The notes below the pieces were generated by a model that searched no databases, was not told the origin of the DNA, and worked only from the letters and a program-made list of their open reading frames with translations. A stretch of 64,000 nucleotides of DNA from a virus: positions 1 to 64,000 of the IMG/VR virus record IMGVR_UViG_3300030098_004363; one strand, written 5' to 3'. Position numbers and translations under genes: made by a program. Below are positions 42,981 through 51,140 of this stretch, piece by piece. Every line of letters starts with the position of its first letter. The stretch's first letter is position 1.

Positions 42981-43430
42981 TTACCCTCCAATACATCTTG
43001 AGCATCTGTAGAATTCTCCACTTTTAAGTTGAGGGTTTATTTGTTCTGTCTTTCCGCAGACATGGCAAGTAACATCTATCAAATCAACCGGAGGCCGTCT
43101 TGTTGTTCTTTTGACTTCTGGAGTCTTTACTTCCGACGCTTCAAGGCCATCGTCAACAAACTGATTCTCACCAACTTTGATTGATTCTGCTTTTGCATAC
43201 TTAGCGTTACTGTCAGTTTTAGACCTCTTTATTGAAAAGTCTAAGTCTTTTGATTTTTCTTCCCGCACATTTTCTTGCACTGATGCTTCTTGCACTTGTC
43301 CGTCTTCTGGCTCTGGCTCTTCTCCTGATCCTCTTGAGACTGATTCTCCCGTGAGGCTTTTGTAGCCCAGAATAACTTGCTCCATATCATCGTTCAAAAT
43401 TCCTTCTTTGATAAGTTCTAGAGGGGTCAT
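42981..43430 (-). CDS. Hypothetical protein with C-terminal zinc ribbon
   Basis: 149 residues. The N-terminal half is acidic and low in complexity (EEPEPEDGQVQEAS), probably disordered. The C-terminal half ends CHVCGKTEQI...YRCSRC, a zinc ribbon. It lies between helicase and the UvsY-position gene, three bases from the helicase start. A helicase-loading or DNA-binding accessory function is suggested only by position. Confidence 0.55.
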   Translation of the reverse strand: MTPLELIKEGILNDDMEQVILGYKSLTGESVSRGSGEEPEPEDGQVQEASVQENVREEKSKDLDFSIKRSKTDSNAKYAKAESIKVGENQFVDDGLEASEVKTPEVKRTTRRPPVDLIDVTCHVCGKTEQINPQLKSGEFYRCSRCIGG

Positions 43431-43909
43431 TAATACCTTCTCCTTCCAAGTTCCATTAATGCGTCTACTTGTCTACGCATATCTCTAACTTTATTATCTA
43501 TCCAAGTAATGTTATTTTCTGCTGTGCTTTTTGCTTTCATAACGGATTCAGCAAAGTCGTCATTAATTGATAGCGTGTGTAACTTCTGTTCCCATTTCAT
43601 ATATTTACCAAACAGGTGGTCATGCTCTACTGTCATTCTGTAAAGGATGTCATTGCACCAGTTTAGTTTTACTTTGTGTTTGTTTTCTATTTTCTGCACA
43701 TAGCCGCAATATCCAGATAATAAAAAAGCCTTGCGTAGACACTCTTCAGGTTTTAGTTTCTTAAGATCGTCTTCCGTAAGGTTTATGATTTCTTCAACCT
43801 CTGGATGTATTTTTGCGGTTATTATGCCTTTTAGATCACTGTATTCGTTTAGAGATTGTATAAGGCCGTCAAGCTCAAAGTTTTTCGAGTATTGTTTCTC
43901 TCCACTCAT
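43430..43909 (-). CDS. Hypothetical helical protein in the UvsY position
   Basis: 159 residues, mainly alpha-helical. AFLLSGYCGYVQKIENKHKVK and NKVRDMRRQVDALMELGRRRY are the most distinctive parts, with the last a basic helix. The gene lies between recA and the helicase, the place where phages often encode a recombination mediator such as UvsY. There is only a general likeness in size and helical make-up, so the function is a guess. The start was set at the ATG with AAGG five bases upstream; a GTG two codons earlier is the alternative. Confidence 0.45.
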   Translation of the reverse strand: MSGEKQYSKNFELDGLIQSLNEYSDLKGIITAKIHPEVEEIINLTEDDLKKLKPEECLRKAFLLSGYCGYVQKIENKHKVKLNWCNDILYRMTVEHDHLFGKYMKWEQKLHTLSINDDFAESVMKAKSTAENNITWIDNKVRDMRRQVDALMELGRRRY

Positions 43910-44300
43910 CTTCACCTTCCGAAAATTTTAATGATACGAATTCTATAGAATTAAGTTCGCACCATCTCTGTTTGTCTTTATCCCTGCTTTTAGATTTTAG
44001 AAAGTCCGCTTTATTCTTATGGAAAAAACTCACGAACTCAAAGTGCTGCCTTCCGTGAACTTCCACGACAAGATTGTAGGCTGGAATAAAAAAGTCAGCA
44101 TAAAGTTTGGATGGTCTCGACGGCTTGTTTGAGCCGGGAAGGACGACCTCTTCCAAAATTGTATCATAAGGAAAAAGTGATTTCAACAATTTTCTTGCGG
44201 AAATATGCAAGTTTGATCTTGGTCTAATATCCTCGCCAGAAACTGCGTATTTATTCAGTCTCCAATGATGCTCGCGACCGTCAAACCCTTTTACCTTCAA
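43875..44300 (-). CDS. Vsr-like PD-(D/E)XK endonuclease next to recA
   Basis: 142 residues. LYADFFIPAYNLVVEVHGRQHFEF and the following SRDKDKQRWCELNSIEFVSL are the core of Vsr/DUF559-like and EDxHD homing-type nucleases (Asp, Glu-x-His-Gly-x-x-His, then a Lys/Arg-rich helix). It has no extra DNA-binding modules. The start codon is TTG, overlapping the recA stop as TTGA and with GGGAG eight bases upstream. It overlaps the next gene by 35 bases. It may be a repair or recombination nuclease or a homing nuclease. Confidence 0.65.
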   Translation of the reverse strand: MKVKGFDGREHHWRLNKYAVSGEDIRPRSNLHISARKLLKSLFPYDTILEEVVLPGSNKPSRPSKLYADFFIPAYNLVVEVHGRQHFEFVSFFHKNKADFLKSKSRDKDKQRWCELNSIEFVSLKFSEGEDEWRETILEKL

Positions 44301-45388
44301 TACAATATCTCCCTCATTGTGCTGTCAAGCAAGTCCCAGAGATGTGGATACTCATCCATGAAGTCTAATAGCTTAGCCTGTCCTTGAAATTTAAAAAGTC
44401 TTAATACGGCATCTTCATCTGATGGATCGACTTCTTTTTCAGACAGAATATCGGCTACGGAATCTGGGCTGTCAATAGCGAAGTGGCAAGTATACCACGC
44501 ACCAGCCTGTTCGATAATATCAAAATCAACCGCCTGTGAAAATAACTCTTGCTTTTTGTCAAGGCCAACGCCGTAACGAAGCCAGCTAACGGCTCCACCT
44601 CCGGTAAATCCTCCGGCAGAAGAAGTGACAACTTTCCATAAGATGCACTGACCCACCTGTTGCGAGTCTGCCTTGTCGTCAACCTTCCAAGGCTGAACTC
44701 TGTTTATTTCTAAAATAGTGTCAGCTTGATATTGTATTTTTACACCACCGTCAGCTACCTTCTTTTTTCCATAGCCAGAGACATTGGATATGTAGTGTGT
44801 AATCATGATTATAATTACACCTTGTTTAGGAACTACGCCGCCAAGTTTCTTTGTGAAGTTAGATAGTATCTTTTGGAGTCCCGGCCTGTAGTCTCCTCTA
44901 ACTTCTTCGTCTAAATCTTTTTGTGCTATCATAGAAGAAACAGAATCAATGATAATGACAGAACCCGGACATTCTTTGACTATTCTTTCTATAGCCCCTA
45001 AGTACTTCTCTGCGCTTAGAGTTTCAGAAGGTGATTCAAATATGTTGATTTTATCAACGTCTAAGCCTTTTATTCCTTCCAAGTTTTTTCTATTTAGTCT
45101 TCCCTCTACATTTATGTACCATACATCTCTTGAGCCATAGGCTTCTTTCTGTGCGTTAGCGGCTATTTGCAAGGCGGTCGTTGTTTTGCCGCTCTTTGGA
45201 TCTCCTATCATTTGAACCCAACTACCTTCTTGGATTCCGCCGCCAAGAGCGTAATCTAGACAAGGGCTGACAGGAATAATTTGCTTATTTTTAATTTCTT
45301 CAAATACTTCTTTGCCGCTTTTAACAACGTCTTCGCCGTACTTTTTTACGAGCGTATCAAAGATTGAAAGTTCTTTTTTCTTAGCCAT
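44297..45388 (-). CDS. recA: RecA/UvsX-type recombinase
   Basis: 363 residues. MIGDPKSGKTTTALQIA is the Walker A region (Gly62-Thr70), SVIIIDSVSSM the Walker B, and GVIIIMITHYISNVSGYGKKKVADGG fits the L2-like loop region of RecA. The rest has the expected length. It promotes strand exchange and phage recombination-dependent replication. AGGAAG precedes the ATG. The stop overlaps the nuclease gene downstream. Confidence 0.9.
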   Translation of the reverse strand: MAKKKELSIFDTLVKKYGEDVVKSGKEVFEEIKNKQIIPVSPCLDYALGGGIQEGSWVQMIGDPKSGKTTTALQIAANAQKEAYGSRDVWYINVEGRLNRKNLEGIKGLDVDKINIFESPSETLSAEKYLGAIERIVKECPGSVIIIDSVSSMIAQKDLDEEVRGDYRPGLQKILSNFTKKLGGVVPKQGVIIIMITHYISNVSGYGKKKVADGGVKIQYQADTILEINRVQPWKVDDKADSQQVGQCILWKVVTSSAGGFTGGGAVSWLRYGVGLDKKQELFSQAVDFDIIEQAGAWYTCHFAIDSPDSVADILSEKEVDPSDEDAVLRLFKFQGQAKLLDFMDEYPHLWDLLDSTMREILY

Positions 45389-45791
45389 CTAACTTCCTAA
45401 GTTTGCTGATTTTACTTTCTCGACCATAAGGTTTGGAAGGTCTTGCTTTTGTATTGTCTGTATATTCTATCACGTCGGGATTAATTTTATCCAACTGTTT
45501 TTGGGATTGTTTTACAAGAGGTTCTAGATTTTTGACCCTCAAGGAATATATGCGTTTTCCTTTGGGGGAGTTTAGCGCTGAGATTATGGCCTTGTCGGTA
45601 TATTTTTTTAGAAGCTGGTAGGCTTTAGTTATCTGGCTTTGGAATTCTTTTTTCCACTTAGCCGTATTCCATAATGCGTAAGCTGGCCTTCCGACATTTT
45701 GCGATTCAGCTTTTCTCAAGCAAACCATTTCCGCTATGTATTCAGCGGCATTACACGGCTGACCCGTCGTTTTGTGTTTGTAATTGTCCAT
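45381..45791 (-). CDS. Hypothetical basic protein
   Basis: 136 residues, strongly basic, with no recognised family. It has a helical middle (ITKAYQLLKKYTDKAIISAL) and a Lys/Arg-rich tail (YGRESKISKLRKLDG). GGAGC precedes the ATG. It overlaps recA downstream by 8 bases and the gene upstream by 41 bases, so it is expressed with recA. A DNA-binding or recombination-accessory role is possible but not shown. Confidence 0.5.
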   Translation of the reverse strand: MDNYKHKTTGQPCNAAEYIAEMVCLRKAESQNVGRPAYALWNTAKWKKEFQSQITKAYQLLKKYTDKAIISALNSPKGKRIYSLRVKNLEPLVKQSQKQLDKINPDVIEYTDNTKARPSKPYGRESKISKLRKLDG

Positions 45792-46254
45792 TCAATGCTC
45801 CATCCTTCGCTATCAAGCAGTCAGGGTTTGCGAAGGGGTCTCGTTCTTCAACTCTTTCTAAAATCATTTCCGGCATAGCCCATTTTCTAACAAGCAGTCT
45901 GCCATTATCCAAATATCCAACGATGAATGAGTGTAAAGTCTCGCCACCAAACATAAAAGCTGATGCACATTTACAAAAGAAGTATCCGTCCTTGTTGGCG
46001 GGAACATCTTTTGCGTTGGATCTATTTTTAATTTTTAAGTTTGTGACATGCAAACCTTCGTTTTCGCAGTAGATCTTTAGCCTAGCCCAAGCACTTTCTG
46101 GTGTTGCGTTGGGTCTGCCGTCATCTTGGTAGATAGTTTCGCCGTTTGAAAGTTCGGCTATCCACATTGGGTTCTTGTCGCCGTACTGATTTACATAAGA
46201 ATCTAATTGCTTTGCCACGTTGTATTCGCGGTCTGGTATATCAGATAAGTTCAT
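45751..46254 (-). CDS. Hypothetical protein
   Basis: 167 residues of no recognised family. WIAELSNGETIYQDDGRPNA and WARLKIYCENEGLHV look like a small alpha/beta domain, and residues ~90-125 (YFFCKCASAFMFGGETLHSFIVGYL) are hydrophobic without being a clear membrane segment. It sits in the recA-proximal group of small genes. The function is unknown. Confidence 0.5.
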   Translation of the reverse strand: MNLSDIPDREYNVAKQLDSYVNQYGDKNPMWIAELSNGETIYQDDGRPNATPESAWARLKIYCENEGLHVTNLKIKNRSNAKDVPANKDGYFFCKCASAFMFGGETLHSFIVGYLDNGRLLVRKWAMPEMILERVEERDPFANPDCLIAKDGALNGQLQTQNDGSAV

Positions 46255-46255
46255 A

Positions 46256-46585
46256 TTATTTGTCTTTAATTATATGAATTGCATCACTGTATCTTGTGGT
46301 GTTTTGAACTCTTGTAGGTCTAGTTTCATCGGCTAATTCGGACGCAGCTGGCGTCATGATTGTAACTCCACGATCTTCTTTGTGACCCATAAGCTCTCCA
46401 ACTGTGGATTTTTCATCCTGAGCTGTGTCAACATGACCCGTGTCTGTAGACTCGCTAATGTATTTGTTTACAGCGTTCTCTGTTCTATTAAGATCTTTAG
46501 CTATTTCTTCTACAGTCTTATCTGTGTTGTTGTCGATATAGAACTTCTCTACCTTGGTTAGCTTTCCTGTTTTTCTTTTAGACAT
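46256..46585 (-). CDS. Helix-turn-helix DNA-binding protein
   Basis: 109 residues. LTKVEKFYIDNNTDKTVEEIAKDLNRTENAVNKYISE at the N-terminus is a helix-turn-helix of the sigma region 4/Trp-repressor-like type (EEIAKDLNRTENAVNKY being turn and recognition helix). The rest is polar and probably flexible. It is a candidate transcription regulator of the phage. The start was set at the ATG with AGGAG eight bases upstream; a TTG one codon earlier is less likely. Confidence 0.65.
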   Translation of the reverse strand: MSKRKTGKLTKVEKFYIDNNTDKTVEEIAKDLNRTENAVNKYISESTDTGHVDTAQDEKSTVGELMGHKEDRGVTIMTPAASELADETRPTRVQNTTRYSDAIHIIKDK

Positions 46586-46889
46586 CAATAACGCTCCTCT
46601 CGGCCCAAGACAAATAGCTTGATTTTCTAGTTTTTAAATACTCAACGTAAAACTTAAAGGTGTTCTTTTGAACTTTTTTATACTCTGTCATGTTTGACTT
46701 GAGCTTGCCAGAATCCATTCCATAGGGGTCTATGACTCTACCCCTAAAAAACTTGACGTAGTACTTTTCCACTTTTTTGCTTTTTGCTAGATAAGCGCAT
46801 GAATTATCTTCGTCTTCCTGAGATTCCGATCCGTCAGAGTTGTAGTAGGTGTAATCAAACTGTTCTTGTTCAAAAAATTCACTAGTCAT
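46578..46889 (-). CDS. Hypothetical protein
   Basis: 103 residues of no recognised family. An acidic N-terminus (EQEQFDYTYYNSDGSESQEDEDN) is followed by a basic aromatic C-terminal half (KYYVKFFRGRV, TFKFYVEYLKTRKSSYLSW). GGAAAAAG precedes the ATG. It overlaps both neighbours by 8 bases. The function is unknown. Confidence 0.5.
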   Translation of the reverse strand: MTSEFFEQEQFDYTYYNSDGSESQEDEDNSCAYLAKSKKVEKYYVKFFRGRVIDPYGMDSGKLKSNMTEYKKVQKNTFKFYVEYLKTRKSSYLSWAERSVIDV

Positions 46890-47184
46890 TTTTCTTTTTC
46901 CTCATGTGTATATTCATTACACCATCCTCATCTTCTTCCATAGACTCTATTATATCTCTTTCTTTTATTGTTGCATATACAAAAGATCCATTAATTTCAT
47001 GAACCCAGCTCTCGCCTCTGGTATTTTGCGGGGTACATCTCTTATTTACGCAATGAGCTTTTATAAAATGTTTGTCTTCTGTGTCTCCTGTCTTGATGAC
47101 ATTCAGTAATGGTCTATCACAGTCGGCACATGTCACAACTATAAACTCGCCTTTAGCTCTTTCTACATACTTCTTAAATTCCAT
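46882..47184 (-). CDS. Small zinc-ribbon protein
   Basis: 100 residues. CADC and CVNKRC about 24 residues apart form a zinc ribbon, and the tail is acidic then basic (EEDEDG, HMRKKKND). No family was recognised. The start shares the A of TAATG with the FmdB-type gene, so the two zinc-ribbon proteins are translated together. Confidence 0.55.
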   Translation of the reverse strand: MEFKKYVERAKGEFIVVTCADCDRPLLNVIKTGDTEDKHFIKAHCVNKRCTPQNTRGESWVHEINGSFVYATIKERDIIESMEEDEDGVMNIHMRKKKND

Positions 47185-47537
47185 TACTTTTTCCCGTCTC
47201 TAATGTATTTTGCTTTTTGAGACTTGCTCATTTTGTTTATATCGGATTTGCTGGCATCTCCAGACTTTTCCCACCAGTCTTTTTTCTTTTCTTTCTTCTC
47301 TGCATTTTGGTAAGCTCTTTTGTCATCAAGCTCGTAACGTCCCATCTTTTTTGTATTTCTCTCGGCAAGCTGCCCAAGAGTTTTGGCTTCTCCCTTTACA
47401 AAGCCGATGGGAGGCTGATTGATAACAATTTTTATATCTGAACTTCCGCATTTGCAAGGGGAAGGCTCTTCGTTAAAGCCGTGAAATTGCTCAAATTCAA
47501 TTCCACAGGTGTTACATTGATAATCATATGTTGGCAT
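47184..47537 (-). CDS. FmdB-type zinc-ribbon protein
   Basis: 117 residues. MPTYDYQCNTCGIEFEQFHG is the typical start of FmdB-family zinc ribbons (CxxC, then CKCG further on). The remainder is a long basic helix with KDWWEKSGD and KSQKAKYIRDGKK. The family is common in phages next to replication genes, with unknown function. The start is set at the family start, directly after the PhoH stop; a longer open frame of 40 residues upstream overlaps PhoH and is not used. Confidence 0.7.
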   Translation of the reverse strand: MPTYDYQCNTCGIEFEQFHGFNEEPSPCKCGSSDIKIVINQPPIGFVKGEAKTLGQLAERNTKKMGRYELDDKRAYQNAEKKEKKKDWWEKSGDASKSDINKMSKSQKAKYIRDGKK

Positions 47538-47538
47538 A

Positions 47539-48210
47539 TTAATCGTACAGTGCGTTAAGAATTCTTGAAATAATACTATTTCTGACAATGTCCTCTTCCG
47601 TAAGTTCGGAAATGCCGACACCATCAATGTCATCAAGACGCTCAAGAAACTCCTCAAGACCGCCTTGGTCTTTTTTTAGGAGGTCTGTTTGCTCAATGTC
47701 TCCATTGATGACAGCTTTTGAATCCCAGCCGATTCTCGTTATAAACATTTTTAGCTGTTCAAAAGTGGCGTTTTGTGCTTCATCTAATATCATAAAGCAA
47801 TTATGGAAATTTCGCCCTCTCATATATTCCAAAGGCACTACTTCTATCTTGCCTTCTTCTCTGTATGCTTGAACTCTATTGCTATTTAACCTGTACTGCA
47901 TCTCTTCCAGTACAGGCACAAGATAAGGATGTATTTTTTCTTCAAAAGTTCCGGGCAGGAAACCTAAACCCCTACCACTTTCAATTACAGGTCTAGTTAC
48001 AATTATCTTCTCAACCCTTTTATCTAACAAATAATCGCAAGCCAAGCCAACAGCTACCGCTGTTTTTCCTGTACCTGCTGGGCCGGTACAGAAAGTTACG
48101 TCATTTTCTGATATAGTTCTGATGTAACCTTCTTGATTTTTAGTTTTAGGTTTTAAAGCTTTCCTTCTTTTAGTTGGTTGTCCTGCTTCTGGTTTTTTTC
48201 TTCTGGGCAT
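47539..48210 (-). CDS. phoH: PhoH-like ATPase
   Basis: 223 residues. FCTGPAGTGKTAVAVGLA is the Walker A, IIVTRPVIESGRGLGFLPG follows, and CFMILDEAQNATFEQLKMFITRIG is the Walker B and sensor-1 region, the standard PhoH order. The protein carries a basic N-terminal tail (RRKKPEAGQPTKRRKALKPK). PhoH is common in marine and other phages, with possible RNA-helicase or nuclease-related roles. The start was set at MPRRKK, with the dUTPase stop just before it and AGGT upstream. Confidence 0.9.
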   Translation of the reverse strand: MPRRKKPEAGQPTKRRKALKPKTKNQEGYIRTISENDVTFCTGPAGTGKTAVAVGLACDYLLDKRVEKIIVTRPVIESGRGLGFLPGTFEEKIHPYLVPVLEEMQYRLNSNRVQAYREEGKIEVVPLEYMRGRNFHNCFMILDEAQNATFEQLKMFITRIGWDSKAVINGDIEQTDLLKKDQGGLEEFLERLDDIDGVGISELTEEDIVRNSIISRILNALYD

Positions 48211-48211
48211 T

Positions 48212-48646
48212 TTATTTACCTGTAGAGCCAAAGCCTCCATCACCTCTTTGGGTGGAATCTAACTCTTTTACAACATGCTGTATAAAGGTTGGGACTTCTT
48301 GTATTAATAATTGAGCTATTCTGTCCCCCTTCTCTATATGGTACGTCTCTTTAGTGGTGTTATGCAAGCAAACTTTTACCTCACCCCTATACTCAGAGTC
48401 TATAACGCCAGCATGTCTATGAACACCTTTTACACCCATAGAGGATCTATCCCATATTAATCCAGCATAACCTTTTGGTATTGCAACCGCTATTCCGGTG
48501 GAGACTAATACAGTTGCATCTGATGGGATGCTTACGGTTTCAAAAGAATACAAATCCCAACCGGCATCGTTTAGATGACCCTTCGTTGGGACTTGAGATG
48601 ATTCGTGTAGCTGCTTGACTTCAAAAAAGTTGTAATCGTAATTCAC
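48212..48646 (-). CDS. dut: dUTPase (trimeric)
   Basis: 144 residues. HLNDAGWDLYS (motif 1), WDRSSMGVKG (motif 2), HAGVIDSEYRGEV (motif 3), EKGDRIAQLLI (motif 4) and RGDGGFGSTG (motif 5, C-terminal arm) are all present. It hydrolyses dUTP, keeping uracil out of DNA and providing dUMP. The start was set at GTG, which overlaps the preceding small gene's stop as GTGA with AAGGA just upstream; the nine-codon longer frame starts at TTG with no support. Confidence 0.92.
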   Translation of the reverse strand: MNYDYNFFEVKQLHESSQVPTKGHLNDAGWDLYSFETVSIPSDATVLVSTGIAVAIPKGYAGLIWDRSSMGVKGVHRHAGVIDSEYRGEVKVCLHNTTKETYHIEKGDRIAQLLIQEVPTFIQHVVKELDSTQRGDGGFGSTGK

Positions 48647-48786
48647 TTTTCTTCCTTTTTTTCGTATTCCCAAATCAAACTTGAGAGAGTGCTTCTGGTA
48701 ATTTTGTTACCAGCTTCTACTTCTTCGTTGAGTTTTTTAGCGATCCATTTTAGCATGTCATTGTCTATTGTAATACTTCTAAGCAT
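48643..48786 (-). CDS. Ribbon-helix-helix-like small protein
   Basis: A 47-residue gene between nrdJ and dut. Reading on the minus strand gives MLRSITIDNDMLKWIAKKLN, then NKITRSTLSSLIWEYEKKEEK. This has the plan of a ribbon-helix-helix: one short strand (RSITI), helix A, then helix B after TRSTL. The start shares the A of TAATG with the nrdJ stop, and the stop overlaps the dUTPase GTG as GTGA, so it is well placed for coupled translation. It is probably a small DNA-binding repressor that could act on the nrdJ operon (inference). Confidence 0.6.
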   Translation of the reverse strand: MLRSITIDNDMLKWIAKKLNEEVEAGNKITRSTLSSLIWEYEKKEEK

Positions 48787-50987
48787 TAGATGATGTCGCA
48801 CTTTCCTCCGGCGCAAGCCCATTCCTGTTCGGGCTTGACGTTGTTTTCTTCCTCTATAACTTCCGTATAGTCAACCTTAGTAAACTCCCTATTTAAGTCC
48901 ACCCACTCTTTCCAGTTGTAGACATCTTTCATGCAATAGGTAAGCTTTCTTAGGTCTCCTTCAAAATATCTATCCGCAAACTTCTTGCATCTGTCAGCCC
49001 ACTCTTTTTTTCCGTTACCCTTTATCTTAGCTCCGACACCTAAAAGTGAGTCGCAGGCCGACCATAGGTTGTCTTCCCATAGGTTAAGGGCGACCTCTAT
49101 AAGACCGCTGACAAACAAAGATGCGTCTCCGTAGTGACGAACCTGTTCTGTTGGTAGGTAGATTGCGGTGAATGGCGCTTGGGGATAGTCCTTGTCTCCA
49201 GTAATTGGCAACAAAGATATACCACAGAAGTATTTCCTGTTTTTATAAATAAACTTCTCTACTTCTTCCCATTCATCTGGTTTTACATTAATCGTATTAG
49301 AAACATTGTGTACAAGCCAAGGCTTGGTACACAGGGATTTATTAGTGCCGGGAATTACCCAGCTTTGCTGTGTGCTTTTTACATGTGTTAGGAGGTCTAT
49401 AGCTCCAACTTGATTCTTAGTCTTAGATCCCGCAGGAACTTCTACGCAAAATGCAACTACATCGTCGCTATCATTGTTAGACCATACAGACTCTTCACAA
49501 GCTCTTGGGTTCACTTCTCTGAAGTAGTTGTAAATGGGTTCCATCTTATTCGCTTGAACCCTTCGTATATAACGCTTAGCATGATGTGGATGGATACCAG
49601 AGGAAGTACCAAGAACACAACTGCTAGTACCTTCAGGCTTAATACAAGTAGTTCTAGCGGCTTGATTGGTTCCGATGATCTTAGCGACTCTTTTGTTTTC
49701 ATCTTTAACTACTTTAGCCCCTTGCTTCTGCGTGTCAGGATTTAAACATATCTCATGTTTCTCCATTATACCTGTCATGGAAACGCCTAGAAGTGCCTCT
49801 CTACTAACAATATTCTCGCTTGCCTTTCCGAGGTAGGGAAATTTTGCAAACCCAGCCTGAAGAGAGCCAATTATAGAAGCGGCTTTACAGGCTTCAAGGA
49901 AGTCTTCCTCCGTTTTTATCTTAGCGCAATTAATTGTACTTAGATTGCAAGCCTGCCAACCGCTCTCGCCGGTTGTTTCATCTACAGGCCACATGCCAAT
50001 CTCAACACAAGGATTGACTATTAATTCTGTAGAGTCAGACCATACAAAACCCGGCTCTCCAAATTCTTGTACTGATTTCATTAATTCAGAGAACTGTTCT
50101 GCCGTTGTTTTGTCTCTTAACAACAAGGCTGAATTATTAGAACGTCCTCTTTGTGGGTTCTCCACAAACCAAGATCCAGTCTTAGCTTTTGCCATCTCCT
50201 CATCATCTGCGCTAAATAAACATATAGTAGCGCTTCTGCGAACGCCGCCAGAAATAACAGCATCCGCACTGTGCATAACTATGTCGTAAGCTTGAATTGG
50301 AGTGAGATCTCTTATTGACTTGTCACAGAACTCTAGCTCTTTAAGCGCCTTGTCTAAAATTTTTCTGATGCTAGATAGGGCATTTTTTAGGGGTTCTGGA
50401 CCGGGAGCTTTACCGCCGCTAGAATTTAAGAATGCTCCGGCTGGTCTAATTTCAGAGTAATCAAAGTTTACGCTTTTGCCTACGTACTCTGGGAATAGTT
50501 CATCTTGATCGAAATAGCTAGCCACTAAAACACCAACGGCGTCTGACCACCCCTCAATGGTATCTGGTATGACAAACTTCTTAGTTCCGCTTTTATTTCT
50601 AATCAGAGGTGGTAGTTTTTCTACGTGGTGCTTCTGTACAGAAAAGCCAGTACCACAACCGCACAACAAAAGATACATACATTCTTGAAAGAAACGCAGT
50701 CGATCACAAAAAGAGGTGATGCAATTATAGATTCTTGCGTTGTGTTTAAAGATTGGTTTTCCACCAAACTGTAAGGCTCTTTGAGATCCAAGAACTCGCT
50801 TCTTTCGCATCATCTCGTAAGCCCACTCAATGTCTTCGTGTATTTCAGGTTTGTCGAAATACTTGTCAAGCATCATTTGCTTTACTCGACTAACGGCTTC
50901 GTCCCAAGTTTCTCTTCTCTTCTTTTCCGGTATCCATCTTGCATATTTTGCCACAAAAGTATAATCAGAAAGTTCTCGAACAGACAT
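48786..50987 (-). CDS. nrdJ: Class II ribonucleotide reductase, monomeric, adenosylcobalamin type
   Basis: 733 residues, the length of the monomeric ribonucleoside-triphosphate reductase of Lactobacillus. YNCITSFC (Cys89, first redox Cys), LLLCGCGTGFSVQ, NPCVEIGM with the thiyl radical Cys327 and Glu329, ACNLSTIN (Cys347, second redox Cys), the NQAARTTCIKPEGTSS region and a C-terminal CAGGKC pair (Cys725, Cys730) that accepts electrons from thioredoxin are all present. It reduces NTPs to dNTPs and needs vitamin B12 but not oxygen. Two thioredoxin-like proteins are encoded a few kilobases away. It has an unusual structured leader and promoter, described separately. GGAG precedes the ATG. Confidence 0.92.
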   Translation of the reverse strand: MSVRELSDYTFVAKYARWIPEKKRRETWDEAVSRVKQMMLDKYFDKPEIHEDIEWAYEMMRKKRVLGSQRALQFGGKPIFKHNARIYNCITSFCDRLRFFQECMYLLLCGCGTGFSVQKHHVEKLPPLIRNKSGTKKFVIPDTIEGWSDAVGVLVASYFDQDELFPEYVGKSVNFDYSEIRPAGAFLNSSGGKAPGPEPLKNALSSIRKILDKALKELEFCDKSIRDLTPIQAYDIVMHSADAVISGGVRRSATICLFSADDEEMAKAKTGSWFVENPQRGRSNNSALLLRDKTTAEQFSELMKSVQEFGEPGFVWSDSTELIVNPCVEIGMWPVDETTGESGWQACNLSTINCAKIKTEEDFLEACKAASIIGSLQAGFAKFPYLGKASENIVSREALLGVSMTGIMEKHEICLNPDTQKQGAKVVKDENKRVAKIIGTNQAARTTCIKPEGTSSCVLGTSSGIHPHHAKRYIRRVQANKMEPIYNYFREVNPRACEESVWSNNDSDDVVAFCVEVPAGSKTKNQVGAIDLLTHVKSTQQSWVIPGTNKSLCTKPWLVHNVSNTINVKPDEWEEVEKFIYKNRKYFCGISLLPITGDKDYPQAPFTAIYLPTEQVRHYGDASLFVSGLIEVALNLWEDNLWSACDSLLGVGAKIKGNGKKEWADRCKKFADRYFEGDLRKLTYCMKDVYNWKEWVDLNREFTKVDYTEVIEEENNVKPEQEWACAGGKCDII

Positions 50988-51137
50988 GTATGACTCCGTA
51001 AAAAAGTAACACCTAAAACCTAAGCGGTTTGTCTAGGTTAAAAAAAATCACAAGGTTAAACTAAGCGCTTAGGGCTTATTGCACGTCGAGGAGGTGTTAC
51101 TTTAGTCCAGTCTTTATGCTAACTCTTTAAACCCCGA
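50988..51137 (-). promoter_or_regulatory. Structured nrdJ leader (candidate cis-regulatory RNA)
   Basis: The 164 bases between the deaminase and nrdJ hold no gene but are highly structured. A perfect 12-bp pair, AAAGTAACACCT and AGGTGTTACTTT (51003-51014 and 51092-51103), encloses about 77 bases and is followed by a U-run of six on the nrdJ side. Inside, CCUAAGCG can pair with CGCUUAGG (51066-51073 with 51019-51026), while AACCUA can pair with the overlapping UAGGUU (51034-51039). The two pairings cannot form together. GGAG lies just before the ATG. The usual cobalamin box GCCACUG was not found. A regulatory RNA or attenuator is inferred from the pairing. Confidence 0.6.
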
Positions 51138-51140
51138 CAT

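Noticed and set aside
47538-47657. N-terminal extension of the FmdB-type gene
   Set aside because: The extra 40 residues overlap PhoH in another frame, and the family begins exactly at the internal ATG.
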